From Phycisphaerales bacterium (lineage in GTDB: Bacteria; Planctomycetota; Phycisphaerae; Phycisphaerales; SM1A02), in NCBI GenBank assembly GCA_029242715.1, contig JAQWTL010000007.1:186001-250000 (forward strand): a stretch of 64,000 bases of DNA, written 5' to 3'. The position numbers and the translations under genes were made by a program. Positions 17,884 through 25,980 of this stretch are shown here, piece by piece. How positions within the stretch are numbered: position 1 is the first letter of the stretch; each line of letters opens with the position of its first letter. The notes beneath the pieces are model-generated. The model was not told where the DNA came from. It did not search any database and worked only from the letters and a program-made list of their open reading frames with translations.

Positions 17884-17924
17884 TTCACAGCTCCCCTTTA
17901 CTTGATTCAATGGCTGTTGCGACC

Positions 17925-20090
17925 TCAGTGGTCATGGCCATGACCGTGGTCATGGTGATGATGTTCGTGATCAGGATGTTCGCCATGAGCAACCTGTTTT
18001 TCCATTTCTTCAAACTGATCCCAATCAAGCTTGCGAATATGGCCGTCAGCAAATGTAGCTACGAAATTGCCATCCGCCGTCACCATACTCAGCATCATTC
18101 TGTCCTGAGGCTGGGGAATAAGGTCAAGCTTGCGGGAATCAGGGTAGTAGCGAACGCGGTGTATCAAAGCGTCATTGATACCGTCCTGCCCGATGAGGTC
18201 ATGCAGATTTCCAGGAAGATGGCCCTCATGCGCCATGCTGTACTTTACCATTGCGACATACAAGTTTCGGAGCTCTGCCATGTCCTTCGTTATCCTTGCC
18301 GCTTCGCGAGCATTTGAGATGGCCGGTGCGATCAGGCCAACTGCAAATGAACCGATGAGCACAGGTGAACTACTGATCTCCCCCACGATAGCCGTGACAT
18401 GTGACACAACAGATCGGTGACCCGAGCCGGTGAAAACAAGATCATCACCATCCACAACTTGACGCAACAAGACAGGCCTCACTTCATTGGCAAGAGTGTC
18501 ATAAGCAGGCATGACAGTGTCAATACTTGCACTCGCACCTCGCATCGGCCGAGCATAATTTCCGATTGCCGTCATGAGACCGGCGGTGATGCCGTAGCCA
18601 TTTGAAAGTCTGGTACCCGTGTCCAGGAACTGCATTCGCTGTATATGACGGCCATCAAAGGCCGTGGTTGCCCGAAAAGCCTTGTTGTCCAGAACGGATT
18701 CTGAAGCGTTCATCTGATCAATCGCACTGTGAACCGATTCCGGTGTCATGCCCAGCACCAGGTAATCACCTGAAATGCAACAGGAAATCTGAACCGGAAC
18801 AGGGAGACCGGGAAACGCAAGCGTTATCATCGGCAGGTCATTGTCTGCAGACCACTGAACAAGACGAACATAACCCTTACTCATCTTGTTGCTGGTGATG
18901 TCAAGCGTAGATGCCATCGTCGACATGCTCTCTTGCATGCCTTTGGCATTGGACAGCTTTACAAGAGCAGTCAATGAAAAGAGTCCCCCGCCACCGGTAC
19001 TGTCTGATCTATAGATCGCAACGGTATCGCCGAGGTAGTCGAAGAACTGCGTCTTCAAATCGATCCCGAGGAACATGCGGGCCATCTGCGTACCCATGGC
19101 CACTGGTGACATGGGCTTTCCATTGACCTCGGGGAACTGGCCGGGAGGCGCAACCGCAATGACAAGATTGTCAATGAAATCGGGGATCGCGCTCAGATTC
19201 ACTTTCTGAATATCAAAGACACTTGCGTCCTTGGGCAAGGCACGGAGATCTTCGGGAGTAAGCGACGTGTTGGGCACGAGGCTTCCATAATGCTTCATGA
19301 GATTGGTGACATGGCCACTCATGACGACTGATCCGTCAGTAGTCGAGCCGCAGGCAAGCGAAATGTCCATGGCATCCGGCCCCATCAAGCCAGCCAACTC
19401 AAGCCCTTTGTTAAATGATGAAGCCATGGGATTCATGGACATCAAGGCCTGGAATAAAGGACCCATGCTGGAAAAATTGACCTGGAGACCCATGTTCAGA
19501 CTTGCGCCTTCAGGCAGACCAAATCCTGAAAGATCCGGTTCCGTATTCCCGGGCATCCGGTTGACGCCAAGAACCATTGCCGGCTTGCCTGCAACATTCA
19601 TCCTGCCGCCGTAGATATTTGGCTGGCCCTTTTGGGCCCGCATCTTGTACAGGCCCGGGTGGTCTGCCAGAACACTTCCGAGCTTCGGATCAAGATGCAT
19701 GAGATCATCAAACTCGATGGCCATTTTCTGTACCGAAGCACCGCTGTTTCCGTGAACAGTCAACTGCATGGAAACTGGAGGACCTGGAGCCATGCCCGGA
19801 GCATGGCCAACATCCATTTGCATGTGCATGCGGCTCATGAGCACCTGATAGATGAGATTGGCTGCAGCAAGATCACGTTCGCCCGCATCACCCAGGCTCA
19901 GCCCATTCTGCTCCAAGGCAACAAGTGCATTACGCAGTCCTGCATCGAGGTCATCTGCAAGAACGCCATCAACGCCCGAAGAGAACACAAGTATGGCTGG
20001 CTTTTCAGCGGCTGACAGAGCCTGGCCAAAGAAGCCGGCCCCCATAAAGATCATGAGCAACCAAAAACGGTTCGTAGTAATCATGGCCAA
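17925..20090 (-). CDS. Secreted hypothetical protein with pseudopilin-like C-terminus and His-rich tail
   Basis: 721 residues with a signal peptide (hydrophobic stretch ending ALSA before AEKP). No firm family. The body resembles planctomycete secreted DUF3352-like proteins in its layout. A Met/His-rich patch (MSRMHMQMDVGHAPGMAPG) lies about 110 residues in. The last third has a segment like pseudopilins: IAPAISNAREAARITKDMAE, a helix, and ATFADGHIRKL near the end. The final 20 residues are mostly His, Asp and Gly, a likely metal-binding tail. It is not a pilin, because the pilin-like part is internal and lacks a prepilin leader. First gene of an operon with LemA and an M48 protease (41-nt gap), so envelope maintenance or metal handling is possible. 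Confidence 0.6.
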   Translation of the reverse strand: MAMITTNRFWLLMIFMGAGFFGQALSAAEKPAILVFSSGVDGVLADDLDAGLRNALVALEQNGLSLGDAGERDLAAANLIYQVLMSRMHMQMDVGHAPGMAPGPPVSMQLTVHGNSGASVQKMAIEFDDLMHLDPKLGSVLADHPGLYKMRAQKGQPNIYGGRMNVAGKPAMVLGVNRMPGNTEPDLSGFGLPEGASLNMGLQVNFSSMGPLFQALMSMNPMASSFNKGLELAGLMGPDAMDISLACGSTTDGSVVMSGHVTNLMKHYGSLVPNTSLTPEDLRALPKDASVFDIQKVNLSAIPDFIDNLVIAVAPPGQFPEVNGKPMSPVAMGTQMARMFLGIDLKTQFFDYLGDTVAIYRSDSTGGGGLFSLTALVKLSNAKGMQESMSTMASTLDITSNKMSKGYVRLVQWSADNDLPMITLAFPGLPVPVQISCCISGDYLVLGMTPESVHSAIDQMNASESVLDNKAFRATTAFDGRHIQRMQFLDTGTRLSNGYGITAGLMTAIGNYARPMRGASASIDTVMPAYDTLANEVRPVLLRQVVDGDDLVFTGSGHRSVVSHVTAIVGEISSSPVLIGSFAVGLIAPAISNAREAARITKDMAELRNLYVAMVKYSMAHEGHLPGNLHDLIGQDGINDALIHRVRYYPDSRKLDLIPQPQDRMMLSMVTADGNFVATFADGHIRKLDWDQFEEMEKQVAHGEHPDHEHHHHDHGHGHDH

Positions 20091-20309
20091 TCCCTTCCTC
20101 TTTACTTGATGGGCTCAGCGGATCGACCACCGAACCATCCAGGTGGATGAGTGTACCACCCGAAATGGCAGGTTTCCTTGCCCTTGGCGGAAGCGAATGC
20201 CTTCAAATACCTTGCTCAGGGACCCTGCAGGGAAGTGGAATCTGTCACAATCTCCCGGCAACGCGGATGTTGCCAGAACGGATTGATCTTCTTTTATTGG
20301 ATTTCTCGC
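20091..20309. other. Divergent intergenic region, 219 nt
   Basis: Lies between the start of the His-rich protein operon (minus) and the PP2C sensor gene (plus). Both promoters must be here, but I found no convincing -35/-10 pair. A sigma54-like TGGCAGG and TTGCC pair at about 20166 has the wrong spacing. Confidence 0.45.
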
Positions 20310-22211
20310 ATGTCTCTTCGCTGGAAACTTGTCCTTTCCATTGGCATACCTGTACTGGTTGTGTATGGAATCCTGATCTGGGTCCAGTATTCAACGCTCA
20401 GGGATACCGCCCTGGCTGATGCCCGGACATCCGCAAGATTGGCCTCCGAGTCATGGGCAAACAGTTTCAATGGAGAACTTCATGGGGTGGCTCAGGCAGT
20501 AGACGCCATTGCGTACGCAGTAGCCATGCACACTTCACTTCAGGAAGAAGAGGTCTACCTGCTCAATGAGCAACTCATGGATCAGAACCAACTCGTTGCA
20601 GGTTCTTCGGTGGCATTCAAGCCACGTCAATGGCTTCCCCATGTTGATCAGTACGCTCCTTATTCATGGGAGATCGAAGGCGAGAAAAAACGTCGTGATC
20701 TCGCAAAGGAATACGACTACACGACGCGAGAGTGGTACACGGAAGGCGCAGACGGAACAGCTGGGTGGACTGAGCCCTACGATGGACCCGTCTTCGGATC
20801 CTTGCTGGTCACATACAGCACTCCCGTAGTTCGTGAAGGCCAGGTGATCGGTGTTGTTGCCGCTGATATTGCCCTGCTGCCATTGCAGCAACAGTTGATG
20901 GAATCCGGTCCGGAGGGCATGACCACGATGTTGGCATCCCCTGATGGCAAGTTCATCGTGCATCCGGATCCCGAACGCATCTTTTCAGACTCCGTACAGA
21001 GTGAAGCCGACCGAACAGGTACCGAATCGCTCGCGGCCTGGTCAAGAGATGCAAAGGGTGGGAATGCCGGCTTCCAGCAACTGGCCCGCTACCCCATGAA
21101 TCGGGATCATTGGCTTCTGTACTCTCCGGTCAAGGCCACCGACTGGTCGATGGCCGCGGCTTTTTCCAAAGACGACATCCTTGAGCCTGTTCATCGCCAA
21201 CTCGTACTCAATCTGATTCTGATGGGAGCCGGGCTTCTGACCTTGCTGGCCATCATCACCTTTGCCGGCTTCCGAATCGTACGGCCAGTCCGAAAGCTCG
21301 CAGGGGCCGTGCGAAAACTGGGCGATGGAGATCTTGAAGTTCGAGTGGATCCTCCATCGGGGCGTGATGAGATCGGAGATCTGGCACGCGGCTTCAATGA
21401 GATGACTGAACGTCTGCAAGAGAACATCCGGGTACTGGCACTTGAAACCGCTGCACGTGAACGATTTGAAGGCGAGATGCACGTTGCCAGAAATATTCAG
21501 GAGATGCTCCTTCCAAAGGCCTTTCCTGCATTGCCAGATCGGAACGATGTCGAGGTCTGGGCCCTCAATGAACCTGCACGGGTTGTTGCAGGAGATTTCT
21601 TTGACATCATTGATCATGGTGATCGAATCACAGTCGTGATGGCGGATGTCTCGGGCAAGGGGGCTGGCGCAGCCATGTTCATGTCAATGGCTCATACGAT
21701 CATCCGGATTTTCGATTCTGAAAATCTTCCCTTGACTGATCTGGTTCATCGGCTCAACCAGTGCCTGTACCCCGATTCAAAAGGAACCATGTTCGTCACA
21801 CTTGTGATTCTGCGATACGAACCTTCATCTGGATCAATGGAATTTGTCAATGGAGGTCATCCACAACCAGTCGCAATAAGCAGTGCGGGCTCGGTTCAAC
21901 TTGTCGGCAACTCTACTGGACCACTTGTTGGCGCCATTGAGCAGGCGGACTGGACATCCCTTACACATGTACTTGAACCTGGTGATCGACTTGTCCTGTA
22001 CACCGATGGCGTCACCGAAGCAAGAAACGAATCTGGAGCCATGCTCGGAACAGAAGGCCTTCTGGAAGTCCTGGAACAGGACAGCATGAAAAGGGATACA
22101 TCTGAATTGCTGTGCAAGAATCTCGTCAAGACGATTCACCAACGAGAGCCAGGCGAGCCTTCGGACGATATCACCGTCCTGGTCCTGGGCCGACCACTCC
22201 ACTCATCCTGA
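20310..22211 (+). CDS. Membrane sensor with HAMP and SpoIIE/RsbU-type PP2C phosphatase
   Basis: 633 residues: membrane segment 1 (about 7-28), a periplasmic Cache-like sensor domain (with YDYTTREWYTEG and GPVFGSLLVTYSTPVV), membrane segment 2, a HAMP linker (RPVRKLAGAVRKLGDGDLE to IGDLARGFNEMTERL) and a C-terminal PP2C domain. Metal-binding acidic motifs are AGDFFDI and ADVSGKGAGAAMFM, with YTDGVTEARN late. Predicted to dephosphorylate an anti-anti-sigma (STAS) protein in response to an extracellular ligand and so release a sigma factor. No STAS or anti-sigma gene lies in the window. ATG 20310 is chosen so that the first membrane segment follows; a longer frame upstream has no family match. 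Confidence 0.88.
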   Translation: MSLRWKLVLSIGIPVLVVYGILIWVQYSTLRDTALADARTSARLASESWANSFNGELHGVAQAVDAIAYAVAMHTSLQEEEVYLLNEQLMDQNQLVAGSSVAFKPRQWLPHVDQYAPYSWEIEGEKKRRDLAKEYDYTTREWYTEGADGTAGWTEPYDGPVFGSLLVTYSTPVVREGQVIGVVAADIALLPLQQQLMESGPEGMTTMLASPDGKFIVHPDPERIFSDSVQSEADRTGTESLAAWSRDAKGGNAGFQQLARYPMNRDHWLLYSPVKATDWSMAAAFSKDDILEPVHRQLVLNLILMGAGLLTLLAIITFAGFRIVRPVRKLAGAVRKLGDGDLEVRVDPPSGRDEIGDLARGFNEMTERLQENIRVLALETAARERFEGEMHVARNIQEMLLPKAFPALPDRNDVEVWALNEPARVVAGDFFDIIDHGDRITVVMADVSGKGAGAAMFMSMAHTIIRIFDSENLPLTDLVHRLNQCLYPDSKGTMFVTLVILRYEPSSGSMEFVNGGHPQPVAISSAGSVQLVGNSTGPLVGAIEQADWTSLTHVLEPGDRLVLYTDGVTEARNESGAMLGTEGLLEVLEQDSMKRDTSELLCKNLVKTIHQREPGEPSDDITVLVLGRPLHSS

Positions 22212-22922
22212 TCAACCGTTAGCGGCTGCTGAATCCGCGAAGACAACTGCCTGTTCCGTTGCAATTCCAGCACCTGGAACAGAATGATCGCCAGCCATCA
22301 TCTTTCCAAGCGCGGTGGCCTTGCCCGCTCCGACAACCTGCCACATGATCCGCTGAGCCCGATTGATGCACGGATAGGTCAACGTCATCCGACGACGGTC
22401 CTGATAAAGGCCGCCTGTCAATGCCACGTCCCGATCTGTCACCTTGAGAACATCGTCACCGGGAACCAGTGAAGCGGTATGCCCATCCGGTCCCAATCCA
22501 AGGTGAACAATGTCGAGCACACGTGGGCTTCCACATGATGTGGTCATCAGATCGGAATATCTGTCACAAGCTGCTTCGAGGTCGGAATCGTTCACAGGCA
22601 TTGGAAAGGTGTGAACTGACAACTCCGGCCGCTGAGCCAGAAGGTTCGCCTTGAGATGGGTGTAGTTGCGATCGTCACTACCGTCAGGAGCTATCCGCTC
22701 ATCAACCTGGAAAAGGTGGATCTTCGCCCAGGGGATGTCTTGCTGATCTGAAAGCATGGCGAACATCGGCCAGGGTGAGCGACCGCCTGAGACCGCCATG
22801 GCACAGCAGTCTCGTGCAGAAACCGATTCCCTGATTGCTTCGGCCAACCACTCAGCAGCCTTTGCATCGGTCTGCTCAACGGTTTCATGGACCTCCAGGA
22901 CTGGCGGCCTGTGCGTCGTCAT
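22212..22922 (-). CDS. pgl: 6-phosphogluconolactonase
   Basis: Hydrolyses 6-phosphogluconolactone, the second oxidative step of the pentose phosphate pathway. 236 residues, DevB/SOL type: AVSGGRSPWPMFAML near the N-terminus, VDERIAPDGSDDRNY and the active-site stretch LGLGPDGHTASLVPG. Last gene of the pentose-phosphate operon; its ATG overlaps the stop of the histidine phosphatase gene (ATGA). Convergent with the PP2C sensor, with no gap between the two stops. Confidence 0.93.
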   Translation of the reverse strand: MTTHRPPVLEVHETVEQTDAKAAEWLAEAIRESVSARDCCAMAVSGGRSPWPMFAMLSDQQDIPWAKIHLFQVDERIAPDGSDDRNYTHLKANLLAQRPELSVHTFPMPVNDSDLEAACDRYSDLMTTSCGSPRVLDIVHLGLGPDGHTASLVPGDDVLKVTDRDVALTGGLYQDRRRMTLTYPCINRAQRIMWQVVGAGKATALGKMMAGDHSVPGAGIATEQAVVFADSAAANG

Positions 22923-23515
22923 TCAATGGCCTCCACCACTGCCTGGACGCTCTGATTCCAGACCAGGGTGGTCGTGTATTCATGCTCGTATCCAAGAACG
23001 CAGTAGGTGCCTGTACCAAGGGTAAAACAACGCCCCTCCTGTGGCTGGAGACCCAGCCACTTGGCAGCCATCACTCGCAGGATATGGCCATGTGCAAACA
23101 AAGCCACATCGCCCCCTGCTTCCTTGGCACGCTCGATGACTCGCTGACATCGTCTGCCGACATCTTCTGCCGATTCGCCGCCGGGCGGTTGGCCATTCCA
23201 GATCGTCCAGCCTGGCGCCTGCTTTCGAATGTCGCGGGTAGTTCGTCCTTCGTACTCTCCGTAGTTCCACTCAGCAAGATCTTCACAGAGCTCGGCCTGT
23301 CCAGAAAATCCCGCCAGTTCACATGTTCGGTGCGCACGCTGTCGAGGACTGACGAGGACCAATGAGAAACTCTTGCTGGCAAGTGATCGCCCCAGCAATT
23401 TCGCCATCTCTTCGCCATGTGGAGTCAATGGGATGTCCGTAAAGCTCGTGTGCTGACCAGAGACACTCCATTCAGTCTGCGCATGTCGCAACAACCACAG
23501 GCGTGTACCAATCAT
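22919..23515 (-). CDS. Histidine phosphatase, Shb17-like (possible sedoheptulose-1,7-bisphosphatase)
   Basis: 198 residues, histidine phosphatase (phosphoglycerate mutase-like) fold. The catalytic motif is LLRHAQTEWSVSGQHTSFTD, then SPRQRAHRTCELAG, the acid-base stretch LAEWNYGEYEG, and the second His in FAHGHILRVMAAKWLGL. The combination of TEWS-SGQ-T, EWNYGEYEG and AHGH-LR resembles, from memory, yeast Shb17, which hydrolyses sedoheptulose-1,7-bisphosphate. Its place between zwf and pgl, with ATGA overlaps on both sides, supports a sugar-phosphate substrate. Bacterial annotation usually stops at histidine phosphatase, and the substrate is inference. Confidence 0.8.
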   Translation of the reverse strand: MIGTRLWLLRHAQTEWSVSGQHTSFTDIPLTPHGEEMAKLLGRSLASKSFSLVLVSPRQRAHRTCELAGFSGQAELCEDLAEWNYGEYEGRTTRDIRKQAPGWTIWNGQPPGGESAEDVGRRCQRVIERAKEAGGDVALFAHGHILRVMAAKWLGLQPQEGRCFTLGTGTYCVLGYEHEYTTTLVWNQSVQAVVEAIE

Positions 23516-24918
23516 GTATTCACCAGATCTTCCACGGATTCGAGGACCGGATCATGCCATTTTGCATCCTTGTGCAGAAGATCCTCAGCCTCTGATGGAC
23601 CCCAAGTACCTGGTTCATAAACATGAACAGGCGTTGACTGATCAAGAATCGGGTCAACAACCTTCCATGCCGATTCAACTTCGTCGACTCGAGCAAAGAG
23701 ACCCGGCTCCCCAGCCATGGCATCACCGATCAGTCGCTCATATGCAGACATCTGATCAGGCTCTTCATGCTGCGCAACCATCTCGATCTGCTGGCCGACC
23801 ATTTCTTCTCCGACCTTCTTGGCCCTCGCCCCAATCGCGATCACCGTATTGGGATTGAATTGGAATCGGAAGTAATTACGTTCTGTCTTATGACAATCCT
23901 CGAAGAGCTGCTGGGGCGGCTGCTTCATGTTGACAACAACCTCAGTCGAGGTCACCGGCAGGGATTTGCCGGCGCGGATATAGAAAGGAACATCTGCCCA
24001 TCGCCATGAATCGATATGAAGCCTCAAGGCGACATAGGTCTCGGTCTTCGAACCCGGCTTGACACCCGGCTCGTCGAGATATCCCTTGACCTGGCCCCGT
24101 ACAACATCTGATTTACGTAGTGGCTTGATGGCGTTGAAGAGGCGGACCTTGGCATCTCTGAGTGTTTCCTCTTCACCAGTGGCCGGCGGATCCATTGCCA
24201 GAATTGCCAGAATCTGCATGAGGTGATTCTGAACGACATCCCGGATCGTGCCTGCTTCGTCATAGAAGGCGCCTCTGCCCTGGACACCGAAATCTTCCGC
24301 CATCGTGATCTGGACGGACTTCACGAAGTTCCTGTTGAGTACTGGTTCCAGGAAGGAATTACCGAACCGGAAGTAATTCAGGTTCAGGACAGGCTCCTTC
24401 CCAAGGAAGTGATCGATGCGGTAGATGTTTTCCTCAGGGAATACGGCGTGAACAACACGGTTGAGTTCCTGTGCCGACTTCAGATCCCGGCCAAACGGCT
24501 TCTCGACTACGACACTGGCATTCTCAGCGCAACCTGAAGCTTTCAATGCCTGCGAAACCATCTCGAAGATCGTTGGAGGAATCGCCAGGTAATGAAGGGG
24601 ACATTTAGAATTGCCAAGGGCCTTGCGCAAAGCCTCGAAGGTCTCGGGCTTGGAATAATCTCCACTGACATATGACAGTCGATCAGCAAGACGCTTGAAG
24701 ACCGACTCATCGAGTGGACCTTCCCCGTATGTACTGATGCCATCTCGAGCTCTTTCAATGAGTTGCTCAACGGTCATTTCATTACGAGCAATGCCGATGA
24801 TGGGCACAGAAAGATTTCCTCGATTCTCCATTGAGTACAACGAAGGGAAGATCTTCTTGTGCGCAAGATCGCCCGTGGCACCAAAGAGAACGAAGGCGTC
24901 GCATGTTTTCCGGCTCAT
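23512..24918 (-). CDS. zwf: Glucose-6-phosphate 1-dehydrogenase
   Basis: Oxidises glucose-6-phosphate to 6-phosphogluconolactone, entering the pentose phosphate pathway. 468 residues, normal length. The cofactor motif FGATGDLAHKKIFPSLY is near the N-terminus, VEKPFGRDL follows, and the active-site motif RIDHFLGKE is in place, then FYDEAGTIRDVVQNHLMQIL. Its ends overlap gnd and the phosphatase gene by 4 nt each, so all are translationally coupled. Confidence 0.96.
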   Translation of the reverse strand: MSRKTCDAFVLFGATGDLAHKKIFPSLYSMENRGNLSVPIIGIARNEMTVEQLIERARDGISTYGEGPLDESVFKRLADRLSYVSGDYSKPETFEALRKALGNSKCPLHYLAIPPTIFEMVSQALKASGCAENASVVVEKPFGRDLKSAQELNRVVHAVFPEENIYRIDHFLGKEPVLNLNYFRFGNSFLEPVLNRNFVKSVQITMAEDFGVQGRGAFYDEAGTIRDVVQNHLMQILAILAMDPPATGEEETLRDAKVRLFNAIKPLRKSDVVRGQVKGYLDEPGVKPGSKTETYVALRLHIDSWRWADVPFYIRAGKSLPVTSTEVVVNMKQPPQQLFEDCHKTERNYFRFQFNPNTVIAIGARAKKVGEEMVGQQIEMVAQHEEPDQMSAYERLIGDAMAGEPGLFARVDEVESAWKVVDPILDQSTPVHVYEPGTWGPSEAEDLLHKDAKWHDPVLESVEDLVNT

Positions 24919-25934
24919 TTGGCTGATGCCTTCTCATGGTGGCCGCCGAATTGGAATCGCATTGCGGAGAGCAATTGGTCGGCGAAATCAGCTTCTCCAC
25001 GAGAGGCGAAACGATCAAAGAGTGCGGCAGCAAGAACCGGTGCAGGAGTTCCTTCATCAATGGCGGCCTGCAAGGTCCATCGACCCTCTCCGGAATCAGA
25101 AACGCGTCCGGCAAACTCATGCAGATCAGGACTGTCAAGCAGTGCCTTGGCGGTGAGGTCCAGCAGCCATGATGCAATCACGCTGCCTCGTCTCCAGACT
25201 TCTGCAACATCCGCAAGATCCAGTTTGAACTGGTAGTACTTTGGATCACGAAGGGGAGTCGTCTCAGCATCATTGTCCTGCTTCCGCATTCCTACATCAG
25301 CGTGCTTGAGAATGTTCAGGCCTTCTGCATAAGCCGCCATGATGCCGTACTCGATGCCGTTGTGGACCATCTTCACGAAGTGTCCTGAGCCGGTTGGCCC
25401 GCAGTGAAGATAGCCATGCTCACTGGTGCCACCTTTGGCTTCGCGTCCAGGTGTTCGCTCTGCTTCCTCAATGGATGGGGCCAGAGTGGACAGAATCGGG
25501 TCGATGTGATCGAAAGCCTGATCATCGCCGCCGATCATCATGCAATAGCCACGATCAAGACCCCAGACACCCCCACTGACACCCACATCGACATAGTGAA
25601 TGCCCTTGTCGACAAGTCGCTCGGCACGATCGATGTCATCGCGGTAATACGAGTTGCCGCCATCGATCAGAATGTCGTCCTTTGAAAGCAGTGCAGAAAC
25701 CTGATCTACCATGCCATCGACGAAAGCTGCGGGAATCATCATCCAGACAACTCGTGGGCCGTCCAATGCAGCTACGAATTCCTCAAGGGTCTTGGCGCCT
25801 TTGGCACCTTCGGCGGCGAGTGCATCTACGGATTCCGCACTCACGTCGTAGACCACACAGTCATGGCCGGCCTTCATGAGACGGCGGACCATATTGGCGC
25901 CCATGCGACCCAAGCCAATCATTCCCATCTGCAT
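24915..25934 (-). CDS. gnd: 6-phosphogluconate dehydrogenase, decarboxylating (short, GndA/YqeC type)
   Basis: Converts 6-phosphogluconate to ribulose-5-phosphate with NAD(P)H and CO2. 339 residues, the short form rather than the roughly 470-residue E. coli form. GLGRMGANMVRRL binds the nucleotide; GVSGGVWGLDRGYCMMIGG and GSGHFVKMVHNGIEYGIM contain the substrate and catalytic Lys-His residues. ATG 25934 is chosen because AGGAG lies about 7 nt upstream and the Rossmann motif follows at once. Follows rpiB-tal by 46 nt and overlaps zwf. Confidence 0.94.
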   Translation of the reverse strand: MQMGMIGLGRMGANMVRRLMKAGHDCVVYDVSAESVDALAAEGAKGAKTLEEFVAALDGPRVVWMMIPAAFVDGMVDQVSALLSKDDILIDGGNSYYRDDIDRAERLVDKGIHYVDVGVSGGVWGLDRGYCMMIGGDDQAFDHIDPILSTLAPSIEEAERTPGREAKGGTSEHGYLHCGPTGSGHFVKMVHNGIEYGIMAAYAEGLNILKHADVGMRKQDNDAETTPLRDPKYYQFKLDLADVAEVWRRGSVIASWLLDLTAKALLDSPDLHEFAGRVSDSGEGRWTLQAAIDEGTPAPVLAAALFDRFASRGEADFADQLLSAMRFQFGGHHEKASAK

Positions 25935-25980
25935 TTTCCTGCTCCTTCTTCCTTCTACATCCTGAACGGACCGAATGGCC

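Noticed and set aside
17925-18400. Type II secretion pseudopilin gene
   Set aside because: The pilin-like segment is internal to a 721-residue secreted protein, without a prepilin leader or neighbouring secretion genes.
20166-20182. Sigma54-like -24/-12 element (TGGCAGG and TTGCC) before the PP2C sensor gene
   Set aside because: The GG-to-GC spacing is one nucleotide too long and the -24 box is imperfect; sigma54 promoters are strict about spacing.
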